DNA of 29,610 nucleotides from DASZTU01 sp035547675 (lineage in GTDB: Bacteria; Pseudomonadota; Alphaproteobacteria; Rhizobiales; Devosiaceae). Position numbers and translations under genes: made by a program. The first letter of the stretch is position 1; each line of letters begins with the position of its first letter. Under the pieces are notes generated by a model that was not told where the DNA came from, ran no database searches, and was given only the letters and a program-made list of their open reading frames with translations. Shown one piece after another: positions 9,200-17,024 of this stretch. The stretch covers positions 1 to 29,610 of the forward strand of contig DASZUI010000090.1 of assembly GCA_035547675.1 (NCBI GenBank), in the 5' to 3' direction.

Positions 9200-9214
9200 T
9201 GTATAACATGTCAA
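9187..9214 (-). promoter_or_regulatory. promoter of the SRPBCC operon
   Basis: On the minus strand, TTGACA (9214-9209), 16 bases and CATAAT (9192-9187) form a near-consensus sigma70 promoter, about 30 bases before the first SRPBCC start codon. Confidence 0.65.
9190..9209. promoter_or_regulatory. palindromic operator, probably for the ArsR repressor
   Basis: ATGTTATA-GTTG-TATAACAT is a perfect palindrome with 8-bp arms. It occupies the spacer of the SRPBCC promoter and runs into the arsR start codon, so a bound repressor would block both directions. Binding by the adjacent ArsR protein is inferred from position and symmetry. Confidence 0.7.
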
Positions 9215-9531
9215 CCGAATCGCAGGACGACCGGATCTTCAAGGCCCTGGGTCATTTCCGCCGCCGCCAGATACTCGACCTGCTGAAAGACCAGCCGTGG
9301 ACAACGGGCGCGCTTTGCGCTGCCCTGCCCGAGCTCGACCGCTGCACAGTGATGCAGCACCTCGGCGTGCTGGAGGAAGCCGAGCTGATCACCGTGACCC
9401 GGCGCGGGCGCGAGCGTTGGAATTACCTGAACCCGCTGCCCATCCGCGCCATTCACGAGCGCTGGATCGGCCCCTATGCCGCCCAGGCCGTCGACCTGCT
9501 GGCGCGCATGAAGACCGATCTCGAGGCTTGA
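9208..9531 (+). CDS. ArsR-family transcriptional repressor
   Basis: A 107-residue winged helix-turn-helix protein of the ArsR/SmtB family: IFKALGHFRRRQILDLLKD (helix 1), WTTGALCAALPELDRCTVMQHLGVLEEAELI (helix-turn-helix) and the wing VTRRGRERWNYLNP. The ELCV(C)-type metal-binding box is absent: the recognition-helix region has a single Cys in DRCTVMQHL, so metal sensing is unlikely. The protein groups by look with the SdpR-like regulators that accompany SRPBCC genes. The ATG at 9208 is preferred to a TTG at 9199 because the palindrome covers 9190-9209; neither has a ribosome binding site. It diverges from the SRPBCC operon and most likely represses both itself and that operon. The signal is unknown. 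Confidence 0.92.
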   Translation: MSTESQDDRIFKALGHFRRRQILDLLKDQPWTTGALCAALPELDRCTVMQHLGVLEEAELITVTRRGRERWNYLNPLPIRAIHERWIGPYAAQAVDLLARMKTDLEA

Positions 9532-9600
9532 GCGCCGGGCTTCCGGGCCAGCCTGGTTTCCGCTAAGCAATTGGCGTCCCTATAGCGAGACCGCCGCTCC

Positions 9601-10605
9601 ATGACCGACACCGCCGCCCTCCCCGGCTTCGCCCGCAATGCCGTCAACCTCGCCTCCGCCGGCCTCGGCGCCACCGCGCTTCATGCGACCGACGATTTCT
9701 TCGCCGAGGTTTCGCGCATGCTCTCGGACCTCGCGCCAACCTTCGACCCGGACAAATATGACGACCACGGGAAATATATGGATGGCTGGGAGAGCCGCCG
9801 GCGGCGCGGCCCGGGTCACGACTATGCCATCGTGAGGCTCGCCGCGCCGGGCATCGTTCGTGGCTTCGACATCGACACCTCGTTCTTCACCGGCAATTAC
9901 CCGCCCGCCGCCCGGATCGAGGCCGCCAATGTGACCGGCGACCCCGGCGAAGGCACCGCCTGGACCGAAATCCTGCCGATGACGCCGCTCGGGCCCTCGG
10001 CGCATCATTATCTCGCCTCGGCCTCGGAAAATGTCTGGTCGCATGTGCGCCTGCATATCTATCCCGATGGCGGCATTGCCCGCCTCAGGGTCTTCGGCGA
10101 GCCCCATCTCGATGCGGCCGCGCTGCGCGGCAAATCGCTCGACCTCGCCTCGGGTCTCAATGGCGGCCGCGTGGTCGCCTTCTCCGACGCTCACTACGGC
10201 GCCTTCCACCGCCTGCTCTCGCCGGGCCGCGGCATCAATATGGGCGACGGCTGGGAAACCCGGCGCCGCCGCAGGCCGGGCAATGACTGGATCATCGTGG
10301 CGCTGGGGGCGCGCGGCATCGTGGAGTCGGTCGAAATCGACACGGCTCACTACAAGGGCAATTTCCCCGATTCCTGCTCAATCCTGGCCGGCGACATGCC
10401 ACGGGGCGGCGACCAGCTCGAGGCGGCCGTCACCACCGCCTCGATGTTCTGGCCGGAGCTGCTGCCGCAGCAGAAGCTCTCGGCCGACGCGATCCACAAA
10501 TTCGATCACGTCAACACGCTGGGGCCGGTGACCCATATCCGGCTCAACATCTTCCCCGATGGCGGCATTTCGCGCATCCGCATCCACGGCAAGCTCGCCG
10601 AGTGA
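9601..10605 (+). CDS. alc: allantoicase
   Basis: Allantoicase (EC 3.5.3.4) hydrolyses allantoate to ureidoglycolate and urea in purine catabolism. The 334-residue protein shows the diagnostic internal duplication of two jelly-roll allantoicase domains. DGWESRRRRGPGHDYAIV (61-78) with GFDIDTSFFTGNYPP recurs as DGWETRRRRRPGNDWIIV (216-233) with VEIDTAHYKGNFPDS. Each half ends in a strand of the type HVRLHIYPDGGIARLRV or HIRLNIFPDGGISRIRI. The ATG at 9601 gives the usual family length, though its ribosome site is weak. It is the first of three tightly packed genes: ureidoglycolate lyase and a deaminase follow without gaps. Allantoinase and urate oxidase genes are not in the window. Confidence 0.96.
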   Translation: MTDTAALPGFARNAVNLASAGLGATALHATDDFFAEVSRMLSDLAPTFDPDKYDDHGKYMDGWESRRRRGPGHDYAIVRLAAPGIVRGFDIDTSFFTGNYPPAARIEAANVTGDPGEGTAWTEILPMTPLGPSAHHYLASASENVWSHVRLHIYPDGGIARLRVFGEPHLDAAALRGKSLDLASGLNGGRVVAFSDAHYGAFHRLLSPGRGINMGDGWETRRRRRPGNDWIIVALGARGIVESVEIDTAHYKGNFPDSCSILAGDMPRGGDQLEAAVTTASMFWPELLPQQKLSADAIHKFDHVNTLGPVTHIRLNIFPDGGISRIRIHGKLAE

Positions 10606-10613
10606 CCGGCGCC

Positions 10614-11101
10614 ATGCCTGAGGCCATTGCGATCGAGCCGCTGACCCGCGCCGCCTTCGCGCCCTTCGGACAGGTCATCGAAATTGCGGAGGCCCAGCAC
10701 TACGCGATCAATGGCGGGATGACCGAGCGCTATCATGACCTGGCGAAAATCGAACTCGGCGGCGCCGACCCGCGCCCCCTGCTCTCGATCTTCCGGGGCA
10801 AGCCCTACGCCCTGCCGCTGACATTGACGATGGTCGAGCGCCATCCCTTCGGCAGCCAAGCCTTCTACCCGCTCTCCCCGCGGCCCTTCCTCGTCATCGC
10901 CGCGCCGGACGAGCACGGCCGCCCCGGCCGGCCGCGCGCTTTCCGCACCGCCCCGGGACAGGGCGTGAACATCGCCATGAACATCTGGCACGGCGTGCTG
11001 ACGCCGCTCGAAGCGGAAGCCGATTTCCTCGTCATCGACCGCGGCGGCCCGGGCAACAATCTCGAGGAATTCGTCTTTCCCGAACCCTATCTGGTCGCCT
11101 G

Positions 11102-11102
<1 letters not shown>
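10614..11102 (+). CDS. allA: ureidoglycolate lyase
   Basis: AllA (EC 4.3.2.3) splits ureidoglycolate into glyoxylate and urea, the step after allantoicase. The 162-residue protein matches the family from end to end: AFAPFGQVIE, NGGMTERYHDLAKIE, ERHPFGSQAFYPL, GQGVNIAMNIWHGVL and the near C-terminal FLVIDRGG. The ATG at 10614 aligns with the start of characterised AllA proteins; an in-frame GTG at 10602 overlaps the allantoicase stop codon and would add four residues, so the true start is not certain. No convincing ribosome binding site precedes either, which suggests coupling to allantoicase translation. Its stop codon overlaps the start of the next gene by one base. Confidence 0.95.
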
Positions 11103-11695
<593 letters not shown>

Positions 11696-11793
11696 AACGG
11701 CCACTTTGCCGCGAGCCGTCTTTGCCGCGGGAACTTCACGCAACGGCAAGGTCTTGTTTCTATAGTGACGAATCGAATCCCCCGGAGGATCGA

Positions 11794-12189
11794 ATGAAGC
11801 GCCTTTTCCTGCTTGTTGCCCTGCTGATTGCAGGCCTTGCCGCGCCGGCCCTGGCGCAACCGCCCCGCGCCGTCGTTCGCGGCGCACGCCCCCTCTATGT
11901 CGCGCCGCCCCCGCCCGTCGATTATGGCTTCGACTACAGCTATTACGATAGCCCGCAATATATCTACGGCGACCCGCTGGACCGCTATTACGATCCGGCC
12001 GGCAAAGTCCCGGACGACCGCTATTACGGACCGCCGGCGGTGGACATGGTCCTGGCGACGACGCTCACCCGCAACCACGAATCCATCCTGTCGCACATCC
12101 TGCACTGCCAGGCCGCCTATCCGACCTACAATGCGGCGACCAATTTCTATAGCGGCCGGGACGGGATTCCGCGCGTCTGCTACCGCTGA
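11794..12189 (+). CDS. secreted BA14K-like protein
   Basis: A 131-residue protein with a clear signal peptide (MKRLFLLVALLIAGLAAPALA, cleavage after residue 21). A proline- and tyrosine-rich middle follows (YVAPPPPVDYGFDYSYYDS; DRYYDPAGKVPDDRYYG). The C-terminal segment is HCQAAYPTYNAATNFYSGRD followed by GIPRVCYR. That tail matches the BA14K signature (Cys, aromatic, YDP/YN-x-NTF/Y-x-GYDG-x-x-x-x-C) of small surface proteins known from Brucella and other Hyphomicrobiales, where lectin-like activity has been reported. The two cysteines probably form a disulfide. The ATG at 11794 follows GGAGGA by five bases. It stands alone behind the ureide operon, about 100 bases after the deaminase, and is likely transcribed separately. 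Confidence 0.8.
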   Translation: MKRLFLLVALLIAGLAAPALAQPPRAVVRGARPLYVAPPPPVDYGFDYSYYDSPQYIYGDPLDRYYDPAGKVPDDRYYGPPAVDMVLATTLTRNHESILSHILHCQAAYPTYNAATNFYSGRDGIPRVCYR

Positions 12190-12219
12190 GCCTGGCGCGC
12201 TCATTCAAGAATTTAGGGC

Positions 12220-12246
12220 TCACGTTCTGATTCAATCGGAACGTGA
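12220..12246. repeat. near-perfect 27-bp palindrome
   Basis: TCACGTTCTGATT (12220-12232), one base, AATCGGAACGTGA (12234-12246): 13-base arms with a single T-G mismatch. It lies 31 bases beyond the BA14K-like gene. There is no T-run, so it is not a clear terminator; it may be a dispersed palindromic repeat or a regulator site. Confidence 0.6.
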
Positions 12247-12262
12247 ATGCTCTTGGGCTGGC

Positions 12263-12352
12263 TCAGGTCGACGTTCCGAGAATAGTGGCCGCTGCAAAGG
12301 CCAGCACGGCGAGCGCGACGACGAACAGGGCGAGGATCATGGCGTTTGTCAT
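12263..12352 (-). CDS. possible tiny hydrophobic peptide (29 aa)
   Basis: The ORF encodes MTNAMILALFVVALAVLAFA plus nine residues, one almost pure transmembrane segment. It follows a second small hydrophobic ORF by 11 bases on the same strand. The ribosome binding site is weak (GGCGGG). It is below the length at which ORF prediction is reliable; the uninterrupted hydrophobicity and the tandem arrangement are the only support. Confidence 0.35.
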   Translation of the reverse strand: MTNAMILALFVVALAVLAFAAATILGTST

Positions 12353-12363
12353 GGCCCGCCCGC

Positions 12364-12486
12364 CTAGCCTCGGCTGATGACGGCCGGCTGACCCGCGGCG
12401 GGGACGGGCGTCCCCGCATTGGCGGCGGCGAACCCCAGCGTCGTCATCGCCGCCACGAACCCGATAATCAGCATAAGCTTGGCCAT
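12364..12486 (-). CDS. possible small secreted or membrane peptide (40 aa)
   Basis: The ORF starts MAKLMLIIGFVAAMTTLGFA, then AANAGTPVPAAGQPAVISRG. It reads as a signal peptide with an AxA-type cleavage site (ANA) and a short hydrophilic tail, or as a single-span membrane peptide. The ATG at 12486 follows GGGGACGGAA. The second tiny hydrophobic ORF lies directly downstream. Neither resembles a family that I recognise. Confidence 0.4.
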   Translation of the reverse strand: MAKLMLIIGFVAAMTTLGFAAANAGTPVPAAGQPAVISRG

Positions 12487-12556
12487 TTCCGTCCCCGTGC
12501 TGCGTATTGCCGCATCCCGGAGATGGAAATGCCCCATGGCGCTTGAACGCTCCCGC

Positions 12557-12600
12557 AACGGCGGGTTTATCCGCCGTTCAGCTTGCGGTTGGTTAACCGC
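12557..12600. other. two adjacent hairpins between the helicase end and the small ORFs
   Basis: AACGGCGG/CCGCCGTT (12557-12578, loop GTTTAT) and GCGGTT/AACCGC (12585-12600, loop GGTT). They lie 42-85 bases past the helicase stop codon on its transcript. No T-run follows, so they may protect the 3' end or end transcription weakly. Confidence 0.4.
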
Positions 12601-12641
12601 CGGCGGACAGCAGCGTCGCCGCCGCCCGCAACGGCTGCTCG

Positions 12642-14063
12642 CTAGCCGGCGGTCGCCGCAGCCGCTCGCCTGGCCTTGGCCGCGAGCTTCTGGTCCCGCG
12701 ACCAGCGCGGCTTGCCTGTCGCGCCGGCCTTCGCCACCGCCTCGCGCGGCGCCGGAGCATCGGCGCGCTTGCGCGTCAGCTGGCCCGCCGGTCCCTTGGC
12801 CGGCGCATCCGCCCGGCCACGCTGCTGCGGCCTGCCCTCGCCTGCCTTGTGGCCGGGGCGACCTGCCGGCCGCGCTTGCCGGCGCGGCTCCTGCCGGGCC
12901 GGCATGGCCTCGGCCGGCCGCTCGCCCGCATTGAGGTGCCAATCGCCGCTCGCCGGCAGCTTGCGCCGGATCAGCCGCTCGACGTCGCGCAGCTTGCCCG
13001 CCTCGCCTGAATCGACCAGCGTGATCGCCACGCCCGAGGCGCCGTTGCGGCCCGTGCGGCCGATCCGGTGCACATAGTTTTCGGCATCGTCCGGCAGTTC
13101 GTAATTGATGACGTGGGTGATCCCGGCCACATCGATGCCGCGCGCCGCAATGTCGGTGGCGACCAGCAGCCGCACCCGGCCATTGGCGAAGCCCTTGAGC
13201 GCCGCCTGCCGCGCATTCTGCGACTTGTTCCCGTGGATGGCCGCCGCGTCATGGCCGTCGATCTCGAGATTCTTGGCCACGCGATCGGCGCCGTGCTTGG
13301 TGCGCGCGAAGATCAGCACCTTGTCCAGCGCCGGATCGGCGAGCAGCCGGTTGAGCTCGGCTCGCTTGCCCTTGGCGGGGGTGAGGATGACGCTCTGCTC
13401 GATCTCGCCGGCCGTGGTCGCCGGCGGCGCCGCTTCGACCCGCACGGGATCGCGCAGCAGCCCCTGAGCGAGCTGTCCCACTTCCGGCGCCATGGTCGCC
13501 GAGAACAGCGCCGTCTGCCGGCGCACAGGGATGAGCGCCGCTATCGCCCGCACCGGCTTGATGAAGCCCATGTCGAGCATGCGGTCCGCCTCGTCGAGCA
13601 CCAGCCAGCGCGTATGATCGAGCTTGAGCTTCCTGTCGTCGATAAGGTCCATCAGCCGGCCCGGCGTCGCGATAACGATATCGGCGCCGCGCGACAGCTT
13701 CTGCACCTGCGCCGAGCGGGACACGCCGCCGAGCACCAGCAGCGTCGTCAGCCGCATATTGCCGGCAAGCGAGCGGATGACCTCGTCGATCTGGACGGCC
13801 AGCTCCCGGGTCGGCACCAGGATCAGCGCCCGCGCCGTGCGCGGCTCGGGCCGCCCCTCGAGCTTCATCAGCCCGGCAAGGATCGGCAGGCTGAACGCCG
13901 CCGTCTTGCCCGAGCCGGTCTGAGCGATGCCCAATATGTCGCGGCCCGCGAGCTGCGGCGGAATGGCTTTCGCCTGGATGGTCGTGGGGGTCGTGAAACC
14001 GACCGCCTCGAGGCTCTTGACGAGGCTCGACGGCAGGCCGAGTTCGGAAAAATTCTGGGACAA
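12642..14063 (-). CDS. DEAD-box RNA helicase (RhlE-like)
   Basis: A 473-residue ATP-dependent RNA helicase. The core shows every motif in order: Q motif (FSELGL with PTTIQ), AQTGSGKT (47-54), PTREL (84-88), TPGR (133-136), DEAD (157-160), SAT (188-190), ARGID (307-311) and HRIGRTGR (332-339). From about residue 375 a basic, Ala/Pro/Arg-rich low-complexity tail ends in KPRWSRDQKLAAKARRAAAA, typical of RNA-binding tails of RhlE proteins. Such helicases unwind structured RNA in ribosome assembly, RNA decay and cold adaptation. The start is a TTG at 14063: the next residues SQNFSELGLP align with family N termini, there is no in-frame ATG nearby upstream, and GAAAGAG precedes it. The leader upstream is long and rich in repeats. 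Confidence 0.93.
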   Translation of the reverse strand: MSQNFSELGLPSSLVKSLEAVGFTTPTTIQAKAIPPQLAGRDILGIAQTGSGKTAAFSLPILAGLMKLEGRPEPRTARALILVPTRELAVQIDEVIRSLAGNMRLTTLLVLGGVSRSAQVQKLSRGADIVIATPGRLMDLIDDRKLKLDHTRWLVLDEADRMLDMGFIKPVRAIAALIPVRRQTALFSATMAPEVGQLAQGLLRDPVRVEAAPPATTAGEIEQSVILTPAKGKRAELNRLLADPALDKVLIFARTKHGADRVAKNLEIDGHDAAAIHGNKSQNARQAALKGFANGRVRLLVATDIAARGIDVAGITHVINYELPDDAENYVHRIGRTGRNGASGVAITLVDSGEAGKLRDVERLIRRKLPASGDWHLNAGERPAEAMPARQEPRRQARPAGRPGHKAGEGRPQQRGRADAPAKGPAGQLTRKRADAPAPREAVAKAGATGKPRWSRDQKLAAKARRAAAATAG

Positions 14064-14373
14064 GCAAATTCTCTTTCGTTCGCCGCGGAATCGATGCGCG
14101 ACGGCGCCGGCCAGCAGGCACGGCGGATCAATCGGTTAAGCGGCGACCTCATTGTCGCTCGGCTCGAGTTGACGCCTGTTGCTTGAAGGCGCCGCTTCGC
14201 CGCTCACCGCATCGATCGATAAGAAGAGAAGCCCGTCACGATATGCCGCTAGAATCCCCCACGGGGATAACGCGAGCGTGACAGTCCGCTAGATGGGGGA
14301 TATGGCCCGCCTGCGCAAGCCCTAATCGGCGGCGCAGGCCAGCCATGCGTGGCGCCGTGGCTACTCGGCAGGG
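14064..14373. other. 310-base leader/intergenic region upstream of the helicase
   Basis: No coding sequence is supported. It contains a direct repeat CCGCTAGA (14246-14253 and 14286-14293, exactly 40 bases apart), nested inverted repeats ATCCCCC/GGGGGAT (14254-14260 and 14295-14301) and GTCACG/CGTGAC (14235-14240 and 14277-14282), and an 8-bp stem GCCTGCGC/GCGCAGGC (14309-14316 with 14332-14339). The last may end the transcript of the upstream secreted-protein gene. The others could form a structured helicase leader or bind a regulator. Confidence 0.4.
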
Positions 14374-14964
14374 CTACTTGGCGGGAGCAGCCGTCTTGGC
14401 CGAAGCGGCGGCGCCTTCCCGGGTGGCGATGAAGCTGACCACCACGGCCGGCGCATTCGGGGCCGAGGGGTCGGTCCGCACCACCGTTCCCATGAAGGTG
14501 TCGGGCTGACTGGCCGAAACATTCCAGCTCGGCATCAGGTAGCCGAAATAATCGTAGTCATAGCTCTTGCCGCCGACCACGGAGGTCGAATGCAGCACGA
14601 TCTGGGGCGCGCGGCGCGGCCCGTAAACCACCACGCCGTTCACGTCATAGGTCTTGCCCTTGGCCGCGCCCGGGCGCGTGCCGGTGATCTTTCCCCCCTG
14701 CTCGACCAGGTCGAACTCGCTCGTCCCGAGCCCCAGCTTGGCGAAGGAAGCCTTGGCATCGCCGCTGATGGCGATGCTGCGCGAAATCCACTTGCCGGTG
14801 AACACGCCCGGCGTCGTCTTGAAGCTGAGCGAAGCCGCATCGTCCTTGGGCGCCGAGGCGAAGATCGCCGCCTGCGCACCGAGCGGCGCCAACACCATCG
14901 CCATCACGGCAATCGACAGCGGCGCGACCGCCGATTTCAGCCGAAAAGAACGCAGACCCAACAT
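14374..14964 (-). CDS. secreted protein of unknown family
   Basis: I do not recognise this 196-residue protein. It has a signal peptide with a basic start (MLGLRSFRLK), a hydrophobic core and AQA cleavage after about residue 32. The mature part, about 164 residues, appears rich in beta strands: FTGKWISRSIAISG, FDLVEQGGKITGTRPG, TYDVNGVVVYGPRRAPQIVL, YDYDYFGYLMPSWNV, FMGTVVRTD and VVVSFIATR. This resembles small periplasmic proteins that bind ligands in a beta barrel. It has no cysteine in the mature part. The C terminus is Ala/Lys-rich. It is transcribed on the same strand as the helicase downstream and the oxidoreductase upstream, but gaps of about 310 and 280 bases argue for a separate unit. 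Confidence 0.75.
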   Translation of the reverse strand: MLGLRSFRLKSAVAPLSIAVMAMVLAPLGAQAAIFASAPKDDAASLSFKTTPGVFTGKWISRSIAISGDAKASFAKLGLGTSEFDLVEQGGKITGTRPGAAKGKTYDVNGVVVYGPRRAPQIVLHSTSVVGGKSYDYDYFGYLMPSWNVSASQPDTFMGTVVRTDPSAPNAPAVVVSFIATREGAAASAKTAAPAK

Positions 14965-15064
14965 GATTCACCCCGCCAATCGCCAAGCAGCATTTCGAGC
15001 AGGTGTTTAGCAGAACGGCGGCGGCGAATCCTCATCAAATCGCGCTTGCCCACCGTGGGCGCGC

Positions 15065-15188
15065 GCTGCCCATGGTTCGAGGCTCCCTTCGGTCGTACCT
15101 CAGGATGAGGTCGGAGCTTGCTTCCACTACCTCATGGTGAGGTGGGACCCCGGACTTGATCCGGGGGACCCTCCGAACCATGGGCAGC
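15065..15188. repeat. composite palindromic repeat (REP/BIME-like), copy 1
   Basis: A 124-bp element bounded by 15-bp perfect inverted arms, GCTGCCCATGGTTCG (15065-15079) and its complement (15174-15188). Inside are smaller palindromes: ACCTCA/TGAGGT, twice, and CCCCGGA/TCCGGGG. About 34 of 35 bases at 15074-15108 recur in inverted orientation within the element at 24180-24287. Confidence 0.75.
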
Positions 15189-15241
15189 ACACGCCCTACC
15201 TGCCCGCACCGAAAGTCAGGTGCAGCCGAATGGCTGCCTGC

Positions 15242-16036
15242 TTAGATGCCGCCATACCAGTCATAGCCATTGTCCTCCCAATAGCCGCCGCGGCCGCCGC
15301 CGATCTGCGCGAAACTCGAGACCAGCTCGATGGTGTGGACATATTTCGGCTGCTTGTAGCCGAGCGCCCGCTCGATCCTGACCCGGACCGGCGCGCCATT
15401 GGCGACCGGCAGCGCCTGGTCGTTGAGGCCATAGGCCAGGATGGTCTGCGGATGGTGCGCATCCACGAGGTCGGAACTCTCGTAATAAGGCACCTGCCCG
15501 AGCAGCCCCTCATCCATCATGTCGTAGCAGTGATAGAGGCAGAACTTCGCCTCGGGCTTGATGCCCGCGGCATCGAGGATCGGCCCGAGCCGCGTCCCGG
15601 TCCATTTGGCGATATAGCTCCAGCCCTCGACGCAATCGTGGCGCGTGATCTGCGACTGCGCCGGCATGTTGCGCAATTCGGCCAGCGAAAGGCTGAGTTC
15701 CTTGTCGACCAGCCCGGTGATCTTCAGCCGGTAATTGGTGAAATCATTCGCCTTGGCGGCGAGATAGTCGGCGCCCTGCGGATCGGTCGAGCCGTTCGGC
15801 CGCGCCGCCTGGCGGATTTCGCTCGGAGAATATTCGGGCGCGAGCGCCTGCTGCCCGAGAAGAAGCCGCTGCACCCGGTAGGTCAGGCTATTGGCCTTCT
15901 CCAGCGTGGAGCGCAAATCGCCGCCCATCTGCAGGCCGCTATCATACCAGTCGCAGCCCGACAGCGTGAGCGTCGCCGCCGACGCGGCGCCCAGGCCCAG
16001 CAGACGCCGGCGATTGAGGACCAGCTCGCGTTTCAC
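15242..16036 (-). CDS. molybdopterin-dependent oxidoreductase, sulfite oxidase fold (Tat-exported)
   Basis: A 264-residue protein with a twin-arginine signal (NRRRLLGLGAASA) and a single oxidoreductase molybdopterin-binding domain. The Mo-ligating cysteine is Cys135 in ITRHDCVEGWSYIAKWTG, the hallmark of the sulfite oxidase/MsrP fold; AHHPQTILAYGLNDQALPVANG and GAPVRVRIERALGYKQ match the rest of the domain. The signal ends in LSGC (Cys28), a good lipobox, so the mature enzyme may be a periplasmic lipoprotein. An insertion-like region of about 50 residues lies between the signal and the domain. The start overlaps the stop of a cytochrome b gene by four bases, so the pair forms an enzyme with its membrane electron partner. 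The substrate is unknown; MsrP repairs methionine sulfoxide with a different haem partner, so that role is not assured. Confidence 0.9.
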   Translation of the reverse strand: MKRELVLNRRRLLGLGAASAATLTLSGCDWYDSGLQMGGDLRSTLEKANSLTYRVQRLLLGQQALAPEYSPSEIRQAARPNGSTDPQGADYLAAKANDFTNYRLKITGLVDKELSLSLAELRNMPAQSQITRHDCVEGWSYIAKWTGTRLGPILDAAGIKPEAKFCLYHCYDMMDEGLLGQVPYYESSDLVDAHHPQTILAYGLNDQALPVANGAPVRVRIERALGYKQPKYVHTIELVSSFAQIGGGRGGYWEDNGYDWYGGI

Positions 16037-16941
16037 AGCTTGTCTCCCAGCCGCGGATCGAACGGCTCGTCGGTGCCGGCGCGATAGCGCCCGGTGATCA
16101 TCTGGCGCAATTCGTTGACCGGCCCCGCCAGGACCACCATCACCACATGCACGACGAAGAACAACACCAGGCTCGCCATGGTGAGGAAATGGATGGAGCG
16201 CGCCGATTGCCGCCCGCCGAACAGCTCGACCAGCCAGGGCGCCGCCGAATCCATGCCCGGCGACATGGTGAGCCCGGTGAGCACGATCAGCGGGAACAGG
16301 ATGAACAGCACCACCGAATAGGCGATCTTCTGCAGCACATTATACTGCCGCCGGTGCTCGAAGCGCAGCCGCAGATGGTTGACGATATCTCGCGGCAGCC
16401 GCCGCCAGTCCGCCCAGAGCGGCGGGATGCCGGCAATGTGCCGGTTGACGATGCTTGCCACCAGCCACACCACAAGCGTGGCGATCAGGATCCAGGCGAA
16501 GAAGAAGTGCACCACCCGCGCCGTGCCGAGATCGTAATAGGAGGGGATGGTCAGCCAGCCCGGAAAAGCGGCGTAATCGGGATTGGACGGGTCACCGCTC
16601 ATGCCGAGCCCGAGCGGCGAACTGTCATACAGATGGCCGAGCAGCATCACCGCACCATGCGGGCCGCTGTCGCCGTCCACCGCCCCGATCTGCAGCCAGG
16701 CATTGTCGAGATGCTGGCCGTCGCTCTGCAATTCCGGGAAGCCCGACTGCGCGCCGAAATAGAGCGTGGGGTGGGCATTGAAGATATTGAGCCCGCTGGC
16801 CAGCAGGAAGAACAGGCACACCACCCAGACCCAGTGCGTGAGGCGCGTCCAGATCGACTGCCGATAGATCAGCGGCCCCTTCGCCTTGATCCTGGCTGGC
16901 TTGGCCACTACAGGGCTCCCGCCCTCTGCGATGCTCGCCAT
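16033..16941 (-). CDS. membrane cytochrome b (b561/HydC-like) partner of the molybdoenzyme
   Basis: A 302-residue integral membrane protein with four to five transmembrane helices and histidines placed as haem ligands: His36 in TRLTHWVWV, His145 in ARVVHFFFAW, and His251 and His265 in the last helix region (SIHFLTMASLVLFFVVHVVM). This is the di-haem cytochrome b561/NapC-independent type that passes electrons between quinones and periplasmic oxidoreductases. The long loop between the first two helices (about residues 55-140) is periplasmic in appearance. The ATG at 16941 follows GAGGAAAG; a GTG at 16974 would add 11 residues but has no ribosome site. The downstream molybdopterin enzyme overlaps by four bases, which ties both into one complex or chain. 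Confidence 0.9.
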   Translation of the reverse strand: MASIAEGGSPVVAKPARIKAKGPLIYRQSIWTRLTHWVWVVCLFFLLASGLNIFNAHPTLYFGAQSGFPELQSDGQHLDNAWLQIGAVDGDSGPHGAVMLLGHLYDSSPLGLGMSGDPSNPDYAAFPGWLTIPSYYDLGTARVVHFFFAWILIATLVVWLVASIVNRHIAGIPPLWADWRRLPRDIVNHLRLRFEHRRQYNVLQKIAYSVVLFILFPLIVLTGLTMSPGMDSAAPWLVELFGGRQSARSIHFLTMASLVLFFVVHVVMVVLAGPVNELRQMITGRYRAGTDEPFDPRLGDKL

Positions 16942-17024
16942 GGCTTTCCTCGCATTCCCGGCGAGAGACGGCACCGATTGGGAATAAGTTTCAAGTCACT
17001 TATGGGGGAGCGTGCTGGGGCGAG

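Noticed and set aside
8226..9242. A 338-residue reading of the first SRPBCC gene
   Set aside because: Its N-terminal part is an alternate frame of the upstream SRPBCC gene; the ATG at 8681 with GGGAGA gives a normal single-domain protein.
11696..11793. ECF-type promoter (GGAAC) before the BA14K-like gene
   Set aside because: GGAAC is present but no CGTT-like -10 follows at 16-17 bases; the evidence is too weak to list.
13068..14186. 372-codon plus-strand frame opposite the DEAD-box helicase
   Set aside because: Antisense shadow with skewed composition; the helicase is unambiguous.
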